From: Gracilimonas halophila | Lineage (GTDB): Bacteria > Bacteroidota > Rhodothermia > Balneolales > Balneolaceae | Assembly (NCBI RefSeq): GCF_042684365.1 | Contig: NZ_JBHULI010000025.1 | Coordinates: forward strand, 248,001-312,000 | Direction: 5' to 3' | DNA: 64,000 nucleotides | Program-made: the position numbers and the translations under genes | In this document: positions 42,224 to 49,034 of the stretch, piece by piece | Layout: every line of letters starts with the position of its first letter | Numbering within the stretch: the stretch's first letter is position 1 | The notes under the pieces: model-generated | What the model was told of the DNA's origin: nothing | What the model saw: the letters and a program-made list of their open reading frames with translations, nothing else | Database searches by the model: none

Positions 42224-42655
42224 TTGATATTTGTAACACGCAGAACCCATTTTAACGCCGCACACCGACTCCATAACTCAGATAAAAGTGATAAGTGGAA
42301 TCAGGATACCTTCGGCAAGTGCAACCTTCCCAACTGGCACGGTCACAACTATGTACTCGAAGTGACGGTAGCGGGAGAACCCGATCCGGAAACCGGATTT
42401 GTTATTGATCTTGGGCAACTTAAATCCATCATCAAAGAGAAAATACTTGATCCATGTGATCACCGGAACCTGAATCTGGATGTCCCTTTCCTGCAGGGAA
42501 TTATCCCCACGACGGAAAATCTGGTTCGTGCTTTTTTCGAGCAATTACGTCCTGAAGTGGAAGCGGCCTGCACCAACGGCGGGAAATTATATATGGTGAA
42601 ATTGTTCGAGACGGAACGAAATATCGCCGAATACTGTCCTTATCGGGGAATTTAA
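42224..42655 (+). CDS. 6-pyruvoyl-tetrahydropterin synthase family protein
   Basis: A 143-residue enzyme of the PTPS/QueD family. Start is TTG at 42224 (MIFVTRRTHFNAAHRL), which fits the usual N-terminus. Zinc ligands are His14, His39 and His41. The catalytic cysteine (Cys33) is spaced as C-x5-HGH (CNLPNWHGHNY), the spacing of true 6-pyruvoyl-tetrahydropterin synthases, whereas E. coli QueD has C-x3-HGH. The late motif KLFETERNIAEY also matches the tetrahydrobiopterin-type enzyme. It is followed after 39 bases by folE2. Queuosine synthesis remains an alternative. Confidence 0.88.
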   Translation: MIFVTRRTHFNAAHRLHNSDKSDKWNQDTFGKCNLPNWHGHNYVLEVTVAGEPDPETGFVIDLGQLKSIIKEKILDPCDHRNLNLDVPFLQGIIPTTENLVRAFFEQLRPEVEAACTNGGKLYMVKLFETERNIAEYCPYRGI

Positions 42656-42694
42656 CAGACTATTCATTATCCAATTAGCAGTAAGAGAAGAACT

Positions 42695-43594
42695 ATGATC
42701 TCACAAGAAGTACAACGCTTTTATGACCCTACCTTTACGGTAACACCTGAATACAAGGAATCCTTGCCCGATCTGCAAAACGGCCCGGCCTCACTCATCG
42801 AAGGAGCCAATGTGCCTATTCAACAAGTGGGAATATCCAATTTCAAGCTTCCGCTAAAGTTCAGGAGAAGAGAAGGGGAGCCTATAACGCTTGAGGCTTC
42901 AGTGGATGGCTATGTAAGCCTCGAAATGGGTAAGAAGGGGATCAACATGAGTCGCATCATGCGAACCTTTTACAAGTTTCAGGATAAAGTCTTTCACCTG
43001 GACCGGCTGGAAGAAATTCTGAAAGCCTATAAAGATAATCTGGACAGTCAGGAATCTTTTCTTCGGATATCATTCAACTACCCGATGATGATGGACAGTC
43101 TGCGTTCCGGAATGAAAGGATATCAGTATTACAAGGTGCAGCTCGAAGGCCGGCTGGATAATTACGATCAGTTTCAGAAACACATGCACCTCGATTTTGA
43201 GTACAGCAGTGCATGTCCGTGCAGCTATGAACTGGCCGAGCACGCCAGGGAGACAAGACAAGTAGCAGCCATTCCCCACAGTCAGCGCAGTGTTGCCAAT
43301 GTAACGGTTGCCCTGAAGGATGAATTTTTTGTGGAAGACCTGGTTCAGATCTGCCGAAATGCCCTTAAAACGGAAACTCAGGTTATGGTGAAACGGGAAG
43401 ATGAACAGGCTTTCGCCGAGCTCAACGGTGCTTTTCAAAAGTTTGTGGAAGATGCAGCCCGGCTGCTTTATGATGAACTGGACAGCTACAACAGCATCCG
43501 CGACTTTGTGGTGCGGTGTGTACACATGGAAAGCCTGCACAGTCATGATGCCGTCAGCCGTATTTGCAAAGGCCTTCCCAACGGACTACGCTAA
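42695..43594 (+). CDS. folE2: GTP cyclohydrolase IB (FolE2)
   Basis: A 299-residue enzyme converting GTP to 7,8-dihydroneopterin triphosphate, the substrate of the PTPS encoded just upstream. The motif DFEYSSACPCSYELAEHARE contains the metal-binding cysteine of the type IB family, and the N-terminal IQQVGISNFKLPL is also characteristic. Type IB enzymes can use metals other than zinc. Together the two genes form a pterin module shared by folate, queuosine or tetrahydrobiopterin synthesis. Confidence 0.94.
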   Translation: MISQEVQRFYDPTFTVTPEYKESLPDLQNGPASLIEGANVPIQQVGISNFKLPLKFRRREGEPITLEASVDGYVSLEMGKKGINMSRIMRTFYKFQDKVFHLDRLEEILKAYKDNLDSQESFLRISFNYPMMMDSLRSGMKGYQYYKVQLEGRLDNYDQFQKHMHLDFEYSSACPCSYELAEHARETRQVAAIPHSQRSVANVTVALKDEFFVEDLVQICRNALKTETQVMVKREDEQAFAELNGAFQKFVEDAARLLYDELDSYNSIRDFVVRCVHMESLHSHDAVSRICKGLPNGLR

Positions 43595-43598
43595 ATTC

Positions 43599-43679
43599 AC
43601 AGTTCGATCTATCGGTCCCTCGGTTAATCGTAATTCAGTTCTGCTTGATTTTCGAACGACCGAACGACCGATTTGCGAT
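43599..43679. repeat. Dispersed repeat family B, copy 1
   Basis: About 80 bases with the core TTCGATCTATCGGT, CGGTTAATCGTAATTCAGTT and CGAACGACCGAACGACCGA. Two more copies lie at 48572-48645 and 48903-48997. Confidence 0.8.
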
Positions 43680-43693
43680 TAGCGATAGTAAAT

Positions 43694-43738
43694 CCTCCCT
43701 TGAGGGAGGTGCCGACCGGATGGAAGGCGGAGGGTGTT
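43694..43738. repeat. Palindromic repeat family C, copy 1
   Basis: CCTCCCTTGAGGGAGG (43694-43709) followed by GGCGGAGGGTGTTG. A second copy with a perfect 16-base palindrome is at 47435-47460. Confidence 0.75.
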
Positions 43739-43802
43739 GTCACCAAAGGTTATGAGGCTTTCAATGCTCTAGTTCCCACTCGAGAGTTGAAGGATACACC
43801 TA

Positions 43803-44227
43803 TCAACCAGCAACCCTCATCCTTGAAAAAGGAAATCCATTGCAGCCGGTTTTGGGGTTTTCGCGGTCCGGAGGGGATACATTTCTGGCGTCTTCGATGG
43901 TTTCCGCACGGTAGGCGGTCATGCAAAAGCCCCACTCATAAGGAAGCATATTCTCAAACTCCATCCAGTCGAAACGGGTATAAAGGCCGCTGTCGGATGG
44001 ATTCAACGAATCATTTCGTGCAATGAGATATTGCTCCTCACGGCTCCATTCCTCAACATGAAATTTTGCGTTTGGTTTCTGAAACCAAAGATCCTTTGAG
44101 ATCTCATATTCAATATCATAATCATCCCGGAAGTTCCCAAGCATGAACTTGGGAGGTTCGTTTGAGGGGGAAGAACATCCTGCAATTAAAAGAGAACGCT
44201 GAACAGTAAAAGAAGTTTGTTGGTCAT
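43803..44227 (-). pseudogene. Lipoprotein of unknown function with a one-base frameshift in the signal peptide
   Basis: The body of the protein (about 130 residues, from LIAGCSSPSNEPPKF onward) is open from 44191 to 43803. The natural start, ATG at 44227, gives MTNKLLLLFSVLF and then hits TAA. Adding one T to the TTTT run (44188-44191) fuses this to LIAGC and makes a perfect SpII lipoprotein signal. Otherwise the frame would have to start at 44288 with an unsuitable N-terminus. The mature part has no known motif; the stretches GFCMTAYRAETIEDARN and GLYTRFDWMEFENM are conserved-looking. Either a recent mutation or an assembly error in a homopolymer. Confidence 0.65.
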
Positions 44228-44350
44228 ATTCCAAGGTAGTAAAACCTGAAGTAATTTTGGGGTTTATAACGACCTGAACAAGCTCCATGAAATGCTGTCA
44301 TGCTTCTGCCTGTTATATAGGTGAATTTCAAATAATGAAAAATCGCACTT

Positions 44351-44749
44351 ATGGAAAAGCAAGAAGCACCCATTCGTAATACTCCATTTTCAGATGAGGA
44401 ACTTGAGCATTTTGAGAAGAAGCTGAAAGAGGAGCAAAAGGAGAGCGAAGAAAAAATTGAGCAATATCAAGATCACCTGGAAGAGATGGAGAATAATCTC
44501 GATGATACCAACTCATCAGCCGCCCATCATCAGGGAAACATTGGTACTTCTGAGGATGAACGGGAAAGATATTACATAATGATCGAGAAGGAGAAAGAGA
44601 AGCAGGAAGAGATCAATATGGCATTGAACCGTATTGAAACCGGTAACTACGGGATTTGTAAGGTTACCGGAGAACCTATTCAGAAAGAACGGCTTGAAGC
44701 AAAACCATACGCTAAATACAGTGTAAATGCTAAAGAAAGGGAAGCCTAA
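44351..44749 (+). CDS. DksA/TraR family protein without the zinc-finger cysteines
   Basis: A 132-residue protein: a charged N-terminal coiled coil (about 15-100, many Glu and Lys) followed by a DksA/TraR C-terminal fold, GICKVTGEPIQKERLEAKPY. Only one of the four zinc cysteines remains. This cysteine-poor form is usual for Bacteroidota homologues. It may bind RNA polymerase through the secondary channel; the DxxDxA tip motif of E. coli DksA is not evident. Confidence 0.85.
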   Translation: MEKQEAPIRNTPFSDEELEHFEKKLKEEQKESEEKIEQYQDHLEEMENNLDDTNSSAAHHQGNIGTSEDERERYYIMIEKEKEKQEEINMALNRIETGNYGICKVTGEPIQKERLEAKPYAKYSVNAKEREA

Positions 44750-44821
44750 AAAATAGGTTGGTTTTGATCGGCCTACACTGTTATGGAAGTCCGAAAAAAG
44801 CATACATTTATTCCTGACGTA

Positions 44822-45004
44822 TCAGCTATCGAGAGGCTTTCCCCATTTGTCCATTTTACAGCCGCACTCAGGACACGTCCAGCCACCCCACATGAGTTGA
44901 TGAAGGTTTTCAGGGACACGTATCTTAGGCATTTTTGCAGAACATTCCGGGCAGTTAACTGTCTCGATGTTTAACCCAAATTTGGTCTCTTTAGTGGTCT
45001 TCAT
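44822..45004 (-). CDS. Small zinc-ribbon protein
   Basis: A 60-residue protein with two CPEC knuckles, VNCPECSAKMPKIRV and WTCPECGCKMDKWGK, 28 residues apart. This is a classic zinc ribbon. The short basic N-terminus and lack of other domains make the role unclear; nucleic acid or protein binding is possible. It stands alone between DksA-like and methyltransferase genes. Confidence 0.75.
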   Translation of the reverse strand: MKTTKETKFGLNIETVNCPECSAKMPKIRVPENLHQLMWGGWTCPECGCKMDKWGKPLDS

Positions 45005-45137
45005 GATCGTCTATTTGTCTATTAGATCTACAATGAATTTCACCTGAAACTGAATAGGTGTTGTACCTGATAAGTATAGGTGAATGAGAAATGCAGCGCA
45101 AATAAAATTACTTTAGCCGTCAGTGAAGGCACAACAG

Positions 45138-45785
45138 TTATACTTTTTGTACTAACAGACACGCATCAGTAACAGTTACCCTGGATTTATCCAAGCTCAG
45201 TTTTTCGTAGGTTCGGGTGGTGTCTTCAATGATCCCAAATCCGTTTTCCTTAAAGAGCGATTCCAGTTCATCCCGTTCATACAAAATGAAATTCTGTTTG
45301 GTAAACTCAAGATGCTCCACGGCATGCCGCGGACGATAGCCGATCAGAAATTGCCCGTTTGGTTTGAGCACCCGGCGTATTTCCCGCAAATGAATTTCCG
45401 GCGGGTCTAAGAAATATATAACGTTTAAAGCCACCGCCAGATCAAACCGATCATCGGGAAAGGGCAGCGCAGAGGTTTCTTCACAATGCAAGGATAGTTT
45501 TTGTGAAGCGATCAATTTGGGGTTATGAGCTTTCGCTTCTTCACACATCTCCTTTGAAAAATCAACTCCTGCAATGGATAGCCTGGGCTGTATTCTGAAA
45601 TATTCCGGGAAGTGTATTCCATTGCCAAAGCCGACCTCCAGCACTGTGTCATTTTCCCGAAGCTCCATCATCTCAAAAGCCAGCTCATAGAGTTTTTGAT
45701 TAGACTCGTTGAGGGCTTTCCCGATTTCCTTTCCGGTTTCCCCGGTAGGTTTTCTAAGTTGTGATGAAAGTTCAGATGGTTCCAT
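45138..45785 (-). CDS. Class I SAM-dependent methyltransferase
   Basis: A 215-residue methyltransferase. Motif I is VLEVGFGNGIHFPEYF, followed by AGVDFSKEMCEEA (motif II) and RFDLAVALNVIYFLDPPEIH. The pattern resembles UbiE-like enzymes acting on small molecules, but the substrate is unknown. It is the last gene on the minus strand after the ArsR-type operon and separated by 127 bases from the SRPBCC gene, so it may be transcribed apart. Confidence 0.88.
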   Translation of the reverse strand: MEPSELSSQLRKPTGETGKEIGKALNESNQKLYELAFEMMELRENDTVLEVGFGNGIHFPEYFRIQPRLSIAGVDFSKEMCEEAKAHNPKLIASQKLSLHCEETSALPFPDDRFDLAVALNVIYFLDPPEIHLREIRRVLKPNGQFLIGYRPRHAVEHLEFTKQNFILYERDELESLFKENGFGIIEDTTRTYEKLSLDKSRVTVTDACLLVQKV

Positions 45786-45849
45786 AATAGACGCATGATA
45801 CTCAAAAATAAATGATATCTGCTTATATAATTATGAGGGGTATTAATTA

Positions 45850-45879
45850 CTCATTCCCAACCGGGTGGTTTGGAACGAG
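45850..45879. repeat. Palindromic repeat family D, copy 1
   Basis: CTCATTCCCAACC, then GGTTTGGAACGAG: an imperfect inverted repeat of 30 bases. A related copy, CATTCCCA/TGGGTAATG around ACCACCCGG, lies at 47553-47578. Confidence 0.65.
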
Positions 45880-45912
45880 TTTAAGGGTGTGGTTACAACT
45901 GCTTATGGCATT

Positions 45913-46509
45913 TTATACTTGGTTGTTCAACATCCGCTCGTATTCCTTTTCCAGCGGCATATGGACTTTCCAAAATCCCCGTGGCTTTTTTCCATTCAGT
46001 ACATCAATGAGAATACCCACATGCGTATGCCATCCGGCTCCAACTCCCGAGAGAACATCGATATCGTCTCCAAGATTACGGTGAGTTAAGATAAGCTTGA
46101 CATTCCCATCATCCTGAGGAAGTAACTCGAAGGTTACTTCTGATTGCCCCTCATTTTCTACCCAGGTATAGCTGAGAAGCCGGGGTGGGTCGTATGCGGT
46201 TACTTTTCCATGACCTTCATCACCTTCTTTTAAGTTGGCATATTTTTCAGGAATAGGATCGTCTTCTTCACTCAGCGTTTTATGATCAAAGTAATGAGAG
46301 ACCCTCCCGCCAACTTTCGGCTCTACATCACCGGCAGAAAGCCACTTGGCTTTTAGTTCTGATTTGGTGAGGTACTCCCATATGCGTTCGGCAGGACCCG
46401 GTAACAGCAGTTCGAATTGAACAGTCCCCGGTTCTGTGAAAACACCGTATTTTTTATTCATAGCCTTAGGATTAGGGGTTTCATATTTTATCTGAGTTTT
46501 ATAGGTCAT
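45913..46509 (-). CDS. SRPBCC (AHSA1-like) domain protein
   Basis: A 198-residue soluble protein. After about 25 residues the START/Bet v1-like fold begins (VQFELLLPGPAERIWEYLTK). It includes KWLSAGDVEPKVGGRV and VTAYDPPRLLSYTW, typical of the AHSA1 (activator of Hsp90 ATPase 1-like) group. Such genes are commonly next to ArsR-type regulators, as here. It may bind a hydrophobic ligand; no enzyme activity can be assigned. Confidence 0.88.
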   Translation of the reverse strand: MTYKTQIKYETPNPKAMNKKYGVFTEPGTVQFELLLPGPAERIWEYLTKSELKAKWLSAGDVEPKVGGRVSHYFDHKTLSEEDDPIPEKYANLKEGDEGHGKVTAYDPPRLLSYTWVENEGQSEVTFELLPQDDGNVKLILTHRNLGDDIDVLSGVGAGWHTHVGILIDVLNGKKPRGFWKVHMPLEKEYERMLNNQV

Positions 46510-46618
46510 CCCCTTGAAGACGGGGATCTGATTGTTAGTTTGAGGTCAAGTTTTTAAACCTGAAAAGATAATTGGATTCCAGGCATTCGCCGTGGTATGA
46601 CCCGGCTTAAATTGTTCA

Positions 46619-46969
46619 TTATTTTCTCAGAATCTTATTCATTGCTTTACCCCTTGCCAGTTCATCGATCATCTTATCCAGGTAGCGGATCTCTTTCATG
46701 GTCGATTCTTCCATGTCTTCTACCCGTATACCACAGATCACACCTTTAACTGCCCTTCGCAAAGGGTTCAGCTTTGGGGCGTCCGCAAAGAAAGTCTCGA
46801 AGTCGGTCTTGTTTTCCAGGATGGTTTCCAGCTCGTCCTGACTATATCCCGTCAGCCAGCGTATGATCTCATCCACTTCTGCTTTGGTTCGGTCTTTACG
46901 CTCCGCCTTGGTGACATAATGTGGATACACACTTGCAAAACTCGTAGTATAGATGCGATGCTTTTTCAT
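46619..46969 (-). CDS. DUF2200 family protein
   Basis: A 116-residue protein starting MKKHRIYTTSFASVYPHYV and continuing with AEVDEIIRWLTGYSQDELE, the signature of DUF2200. Function is unknown. It lies 18 bases after the ArsR-type gene in the same operon and would share its control. Confidence 0.86.
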   Translation of the reverse strand: MKKHRIYTTSFASVYPHYVTKAERKDRTKAEVDEIIRWLTGYSQDELETILENKTDFETFFADAPKLNPLRRAVKGVICGIRVEDMEESTMKEIRYLDKMIDELARGKAMNKILRK

Positions 46970-46987
46970 TTAAGTTTCATTCGTGGT

Positions 46988-47311
46988 TCATGTTTGTGAC
47001 GATGTATCACCTTCAGCCAAAGCGGCTTCCAGTGCATCCAGCTTCTCATTCCAGAATTTTCGGTAGCGGTAGGCCCATTCGATCACTTCCTGCAGTTTTT
47101 GGGTATCAGCCCTGCAGTACCGCTTTCGGCCTTCTTTTCTAATGACCACTAACTCACATTCATGTAAGATCTTTATGTGCTTGGAAACGGCCGGCCTACT
47201 CATATCAAACTGTTCGGCTACATCATTGACCGGCATGGATCGTCCCGCTAACAGGTCTATGATCTCACGTCGGGTAGGGTCGGCTATGGCATGGAATACA
47301 TCTTGCGGCAT
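46988..47311 (-). CDS. ArsR-type winged-helix repressor (SRPBCC-linked)
   Basis: A 107-residue regulator: AIADPTRREIIDLLAGR, then the recognition helix in FDMSRPAVSKHIKILHECEL and the wing RKEGRKRYCR. It lacks a Cys-x-Cys metal site, so it is of the metal-independent subgroup often linked to AHSA1-like proteins. Two palindromic sites inside its own promoter show probable autorepression. First gene of an operon with DUF2200 and SRPBCC. Confidence 0.92.
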   Translation of the reverse strand: MPQDVFHAIADPTRREIIDLLAGRSMPVNDVAEQFDMSRPAVSKHIKILHECELVVIRKEGRKRYCRADTQKLQEVIEWAYRYRKFWNEKLDALEAALAEGDTSSQT

Positions 47312-47327
47312 AAAGAAAAATTAATAT

Positions 47328-47374
47328 GTAACTGATTGGTTACAAATATATATGTAACAAATTGGTTACGCAAA
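47328..47374 (-). promoter_or_regulatory. Promoter with two interleaved operators
   Basis: On the minus strand TTTG (complement 47371-47374), 20 bases, TATATTTG (complement 47343-47350) form a perfect Bacteroidota promoter. Two palindromes GTAAC-N6-GTTAC lie at 47328-47343 and 47354-47369, 26 bases centre to centre. One sits between the minus-33 and minus-7 elements, the other just past minus-7. The start codon is at 47311. This layout strongly suggests repression by the ArsR-type protein. Confidence 0.8.
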
Positions 47375-47434
47375 TGTATTTTAGTGATCCTTATAAATAT
47401 CGGGTTTGAGTTCAAAAGTAATAACAAAGAAAGT

Positions 47435-47460
47435 CCTCCCTCGAGGGAGGCGGAGGGTGT
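47435..47460. repeat. Palindromic repeat family C, copy 2
   Basis: Perfect palindrome CCTCCCTCGAGGGAGG (47435-47450) followed by CGGAGGGTGT; matches the copy at 43694. Confidence 0.75.
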
Positions 47461-47552
47461 GTGGGGCACCGGCTGTGGTGTTTTTAGTAGATTGAGTACA
47501 GCATTTATGTACTATAACAAAAATGAACATTGGACCGGATGGCCGGGCATAA

Positions 47553-47578
47553 CATTCCCAACCACCCGGTGGGTAATG
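47553..47578. repeat. Palindromic repeat family D, copy 2
   Basis: CATTCCCA and TGGGTAATG flank ACCACCCGG. It resembles the reverse complement of the copy at 45850-45879. Confidence 0.6.
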
Positions 47579-47583
47579 AGATA

Positions 47584-47591
47584 TAAATTTG
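47584..47591 (+). promoter_or_regulatory. Candidate promoter minus-7 element of the ECF sigma gene
   Basis: TAAATTTG matches TAnnTTTG and lies 37 bases before the ATG at 47629. No good minus-33 TTTG is seen at the right spacing. Confidence 0.4.
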
Positions 47592-47628
47592 AACCTTTTC
47601 AAATTTCGTGCGACTATATCACCGGATA

Positions 47629-48180
47629 ATGAATAGAAAAAGCGAACATATCGATTATGAGTTTTTGATTAGCAGCTATCAAAATGGCGATGAGAAAGCA
47701 TTACGGTTGTTGATCAAAAAATTTCATCCCATGTTAGTTCGAACGATCTATTATTACACAAACGATCAGGCATCTGTTGATGATCTTGCACAGGAATACT
47801 GGTATGCGATCATTGAAAAGCTTGCGGAACTAAAATTGAAGATCAGTTTCGAGGCCTGGGCTTTAACGATTGCCCGCAGAAAGGCCATTGACTGGATACG
47901 GGCACAACAGCGAGCACGCAAGCAAGCAGAGGCCCTGAAAGTGGAAGCAGACTCCGAACTGCAAAGCAGTGATGAAGACAATAAGGATGATCTGGAAAAG
48001 ATTCGGATCGGGATTCAACAATTGTCTCCAACTCAGCAAATCGTGCTAACTATGTTTTACCTGGAAAATTTAAGTTTGTCGGAGATAAGCAAGGTACTTG
48101 GCATCTCAAAAGGGACGGTTAAATCACGATTGTTTTATGCCCGCGAAGAACTAAAGAATAGTATTAACCAAAAAAGGTGA
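47629..48180 (+). CDS. ECF-type RNA polymerase sigma factor
   Basis: A 183-residue sigma-70 family protein. Region 2 includes VDDLAQEYWYAIIEKL and SFEAWALTIARRKAIDWIRA. Region 4 includes QLSPTQQIVLTMFYLENLSL and EISKVLGISKGTVKSRLFYA. ATG at 47629 is preferred to the GTG seven codons earlier. Its stop is inside the next gene region, so it is cotranscribed with a DUF6768 membrane protein that may be its anti-sigma factor. Confidence 0.9.
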   Translation: MNRKSEHIDYEFLISSYQNGDEKALRLLIKKFHPMLVRTIYYYTNDQASVDDLAQEYWYAIIEKLAELKLKISFEAWALTIARRKAIDWIRAQQRARKQAEALKVEADSELQSSDEDNKDDLEKIRIGIQQLSPTQQIVLTMFYLENLSLSEISKVLGISKGTVKSRLFYAREELKNSINQKR

Positions 48181-48185
48181 CTGTT

Positions 48186-48569
48186 ATGAAAAATGAAAAA
48201 GACATCGATAAACTGATCAAAGAATCTTTAAACGCAGAAGAAGCTGAATTTTATCAGGATCTGGACCAACAAGGAGTCTTTAAAATGTGGTTTGATCTGT
48301 ATAAAGGTAAACTGGGAAGGTGGGCTATATTGGTCACTTTCATTCAGTTGGTTTTTACAGTACTGGCCTTCTGGGTGGGTTACAAGTTTTTTACCGTTGA
48401 AGGCACTGAACTGTTGCTGCGTTACGGTGGCGGTATGTTCATCGCAATACTATTTGTACAAATGCTAAAGCTCTGGCATTGGATGCAAATGGATAAAAAT
48501 TCCATCCTGCGTGAGGTAAAGCGCCTGGAGTTTCAGGTGGCGGTGCTGATGGAGAAGAAAGACAAGTAA
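48186..48569 (+). CDS. DUF6768 family membrane protein, candidate anti-sigma factor
   Basis: A 127-residue protein with a cytoplasmic N-terminus (DIDKLIKESLNAEEAEFYQD), two membrane helices (about 45-68 and 78-98) and a C-terminal coiled segment (ILREVKRLEFQVAVLMEKK). I recall this architecture as DUF6768, usually encoded right after an ECF sigma factor. That position suggests it holds the sigma factor at the membrane. No zinc anti-sigma motif is present. Confidence 0.75.
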   Translation: MKNEKDIDKLIKESLNAEEAEFYQDLDQQGVFKMWFDLYKGKLGRWAILVTFIQLVFTVLAFWVGYKFFTVEGTELLLRYGGGMFIAILFVQMLKLWHWMQMDKNSILREVKRLEFQVAVLMEKKDK

Positions 48570-48571
48570 AA

Positions 48572-48645
48572 CAGATCAATCTATCGGTTCATCGCAATTC
48601 AGTTATTTTGATATGCGATAGGCCGAACGACCGATCAGCGATGGA
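48572..48645. repeat. Dispersed repeat family B, copy 2
   Basis: Matches the copies at 43599 and 48903 (ATCTATCGGT, ATCGCAATTCAGTT, GATATGCGAT, CGAACGACCGAT), with an internal deletion of about 10 bases. Confidence 0.75.
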
Positions 48646-48673
48646 TGAACTTCAATATCCAACACCCAGCACG

Positions 48674-48825
48674 CCCCGATATTCGGGGAATCATAAAGGG
48701 TTTCACTTGGGTATTCCGTATTGGTTATTCGTTATTGGATATTTAGGGAGCCGGTTACATATATGGAAGTCGGAGACTTCCGGGGCCGGAGCTTTTAAGT
48801 CACCGCTTTGCTGAAGACTTAAAAG
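48674..48825. repeat. Cluster of small palindromes
   Basis: CCCCGATATTCGGGG (48674-48688), GGAAGTC/GACTTCC (48765-48781) and CTTTTAAGTC/GACTTAAAAG (48792-48825) lie between two family-B copies. ATTCGTTATTGGATATT occurs here and again near 49008-49024. The gap 48570-49034 has no gene; it is almost wholly repeat sequence. Confidence 0.7.
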
Positions 48826-48902
48826 AGATGGGGGATCACACTGCAAATAAAGTTACAGACTATTTATCCACACTATGAGAGGAGGGGTAGCAAAGTAATT
48901 CG

Positions 48903-48997
48903 CCGTTCGATCTATCGGTCCATCGGTTAATCGTAATTCAGTTCTTTTGATATGCGATGGAACGAACGACTCCCGACTACTCGGGACGATGGACGAT
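48903..48997. repeat. Dispersed repeat family B, copy 3
   Basis: Close match to copy 1 over TTCGATCTATCGGTCC and CATCGGTTAATCGTAATTCA, and to copy 2 over TTTTGATATGCGAT. A nested palindrome CCCGA-CTA-CTCGGG lies at its end. Confidence 0.8.
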
Positions 48998-49034
48998 TTT
49001 CTTGAATATTCGTTATTGGATATTCAATTCATTC

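Noticed and set aside
44783..44974. 63-codon plus-strand frame
   Set aside because: Antisense to the zinc-ribbon gene with its two CPEC motifs.
47381..47602. 73-codon minus-strand frame and a 97-codon plus-strand frame in the same region
   Set aside because: Both run through palindromic repeats and the regulatory region of the ArsR-type gene and show no protein-like pattern.
43599..48997. Repeated units considered as a CRISPR array
   Set aside because: Copies are few, unevenly spaced and palindromic of different families, with no cas genes.
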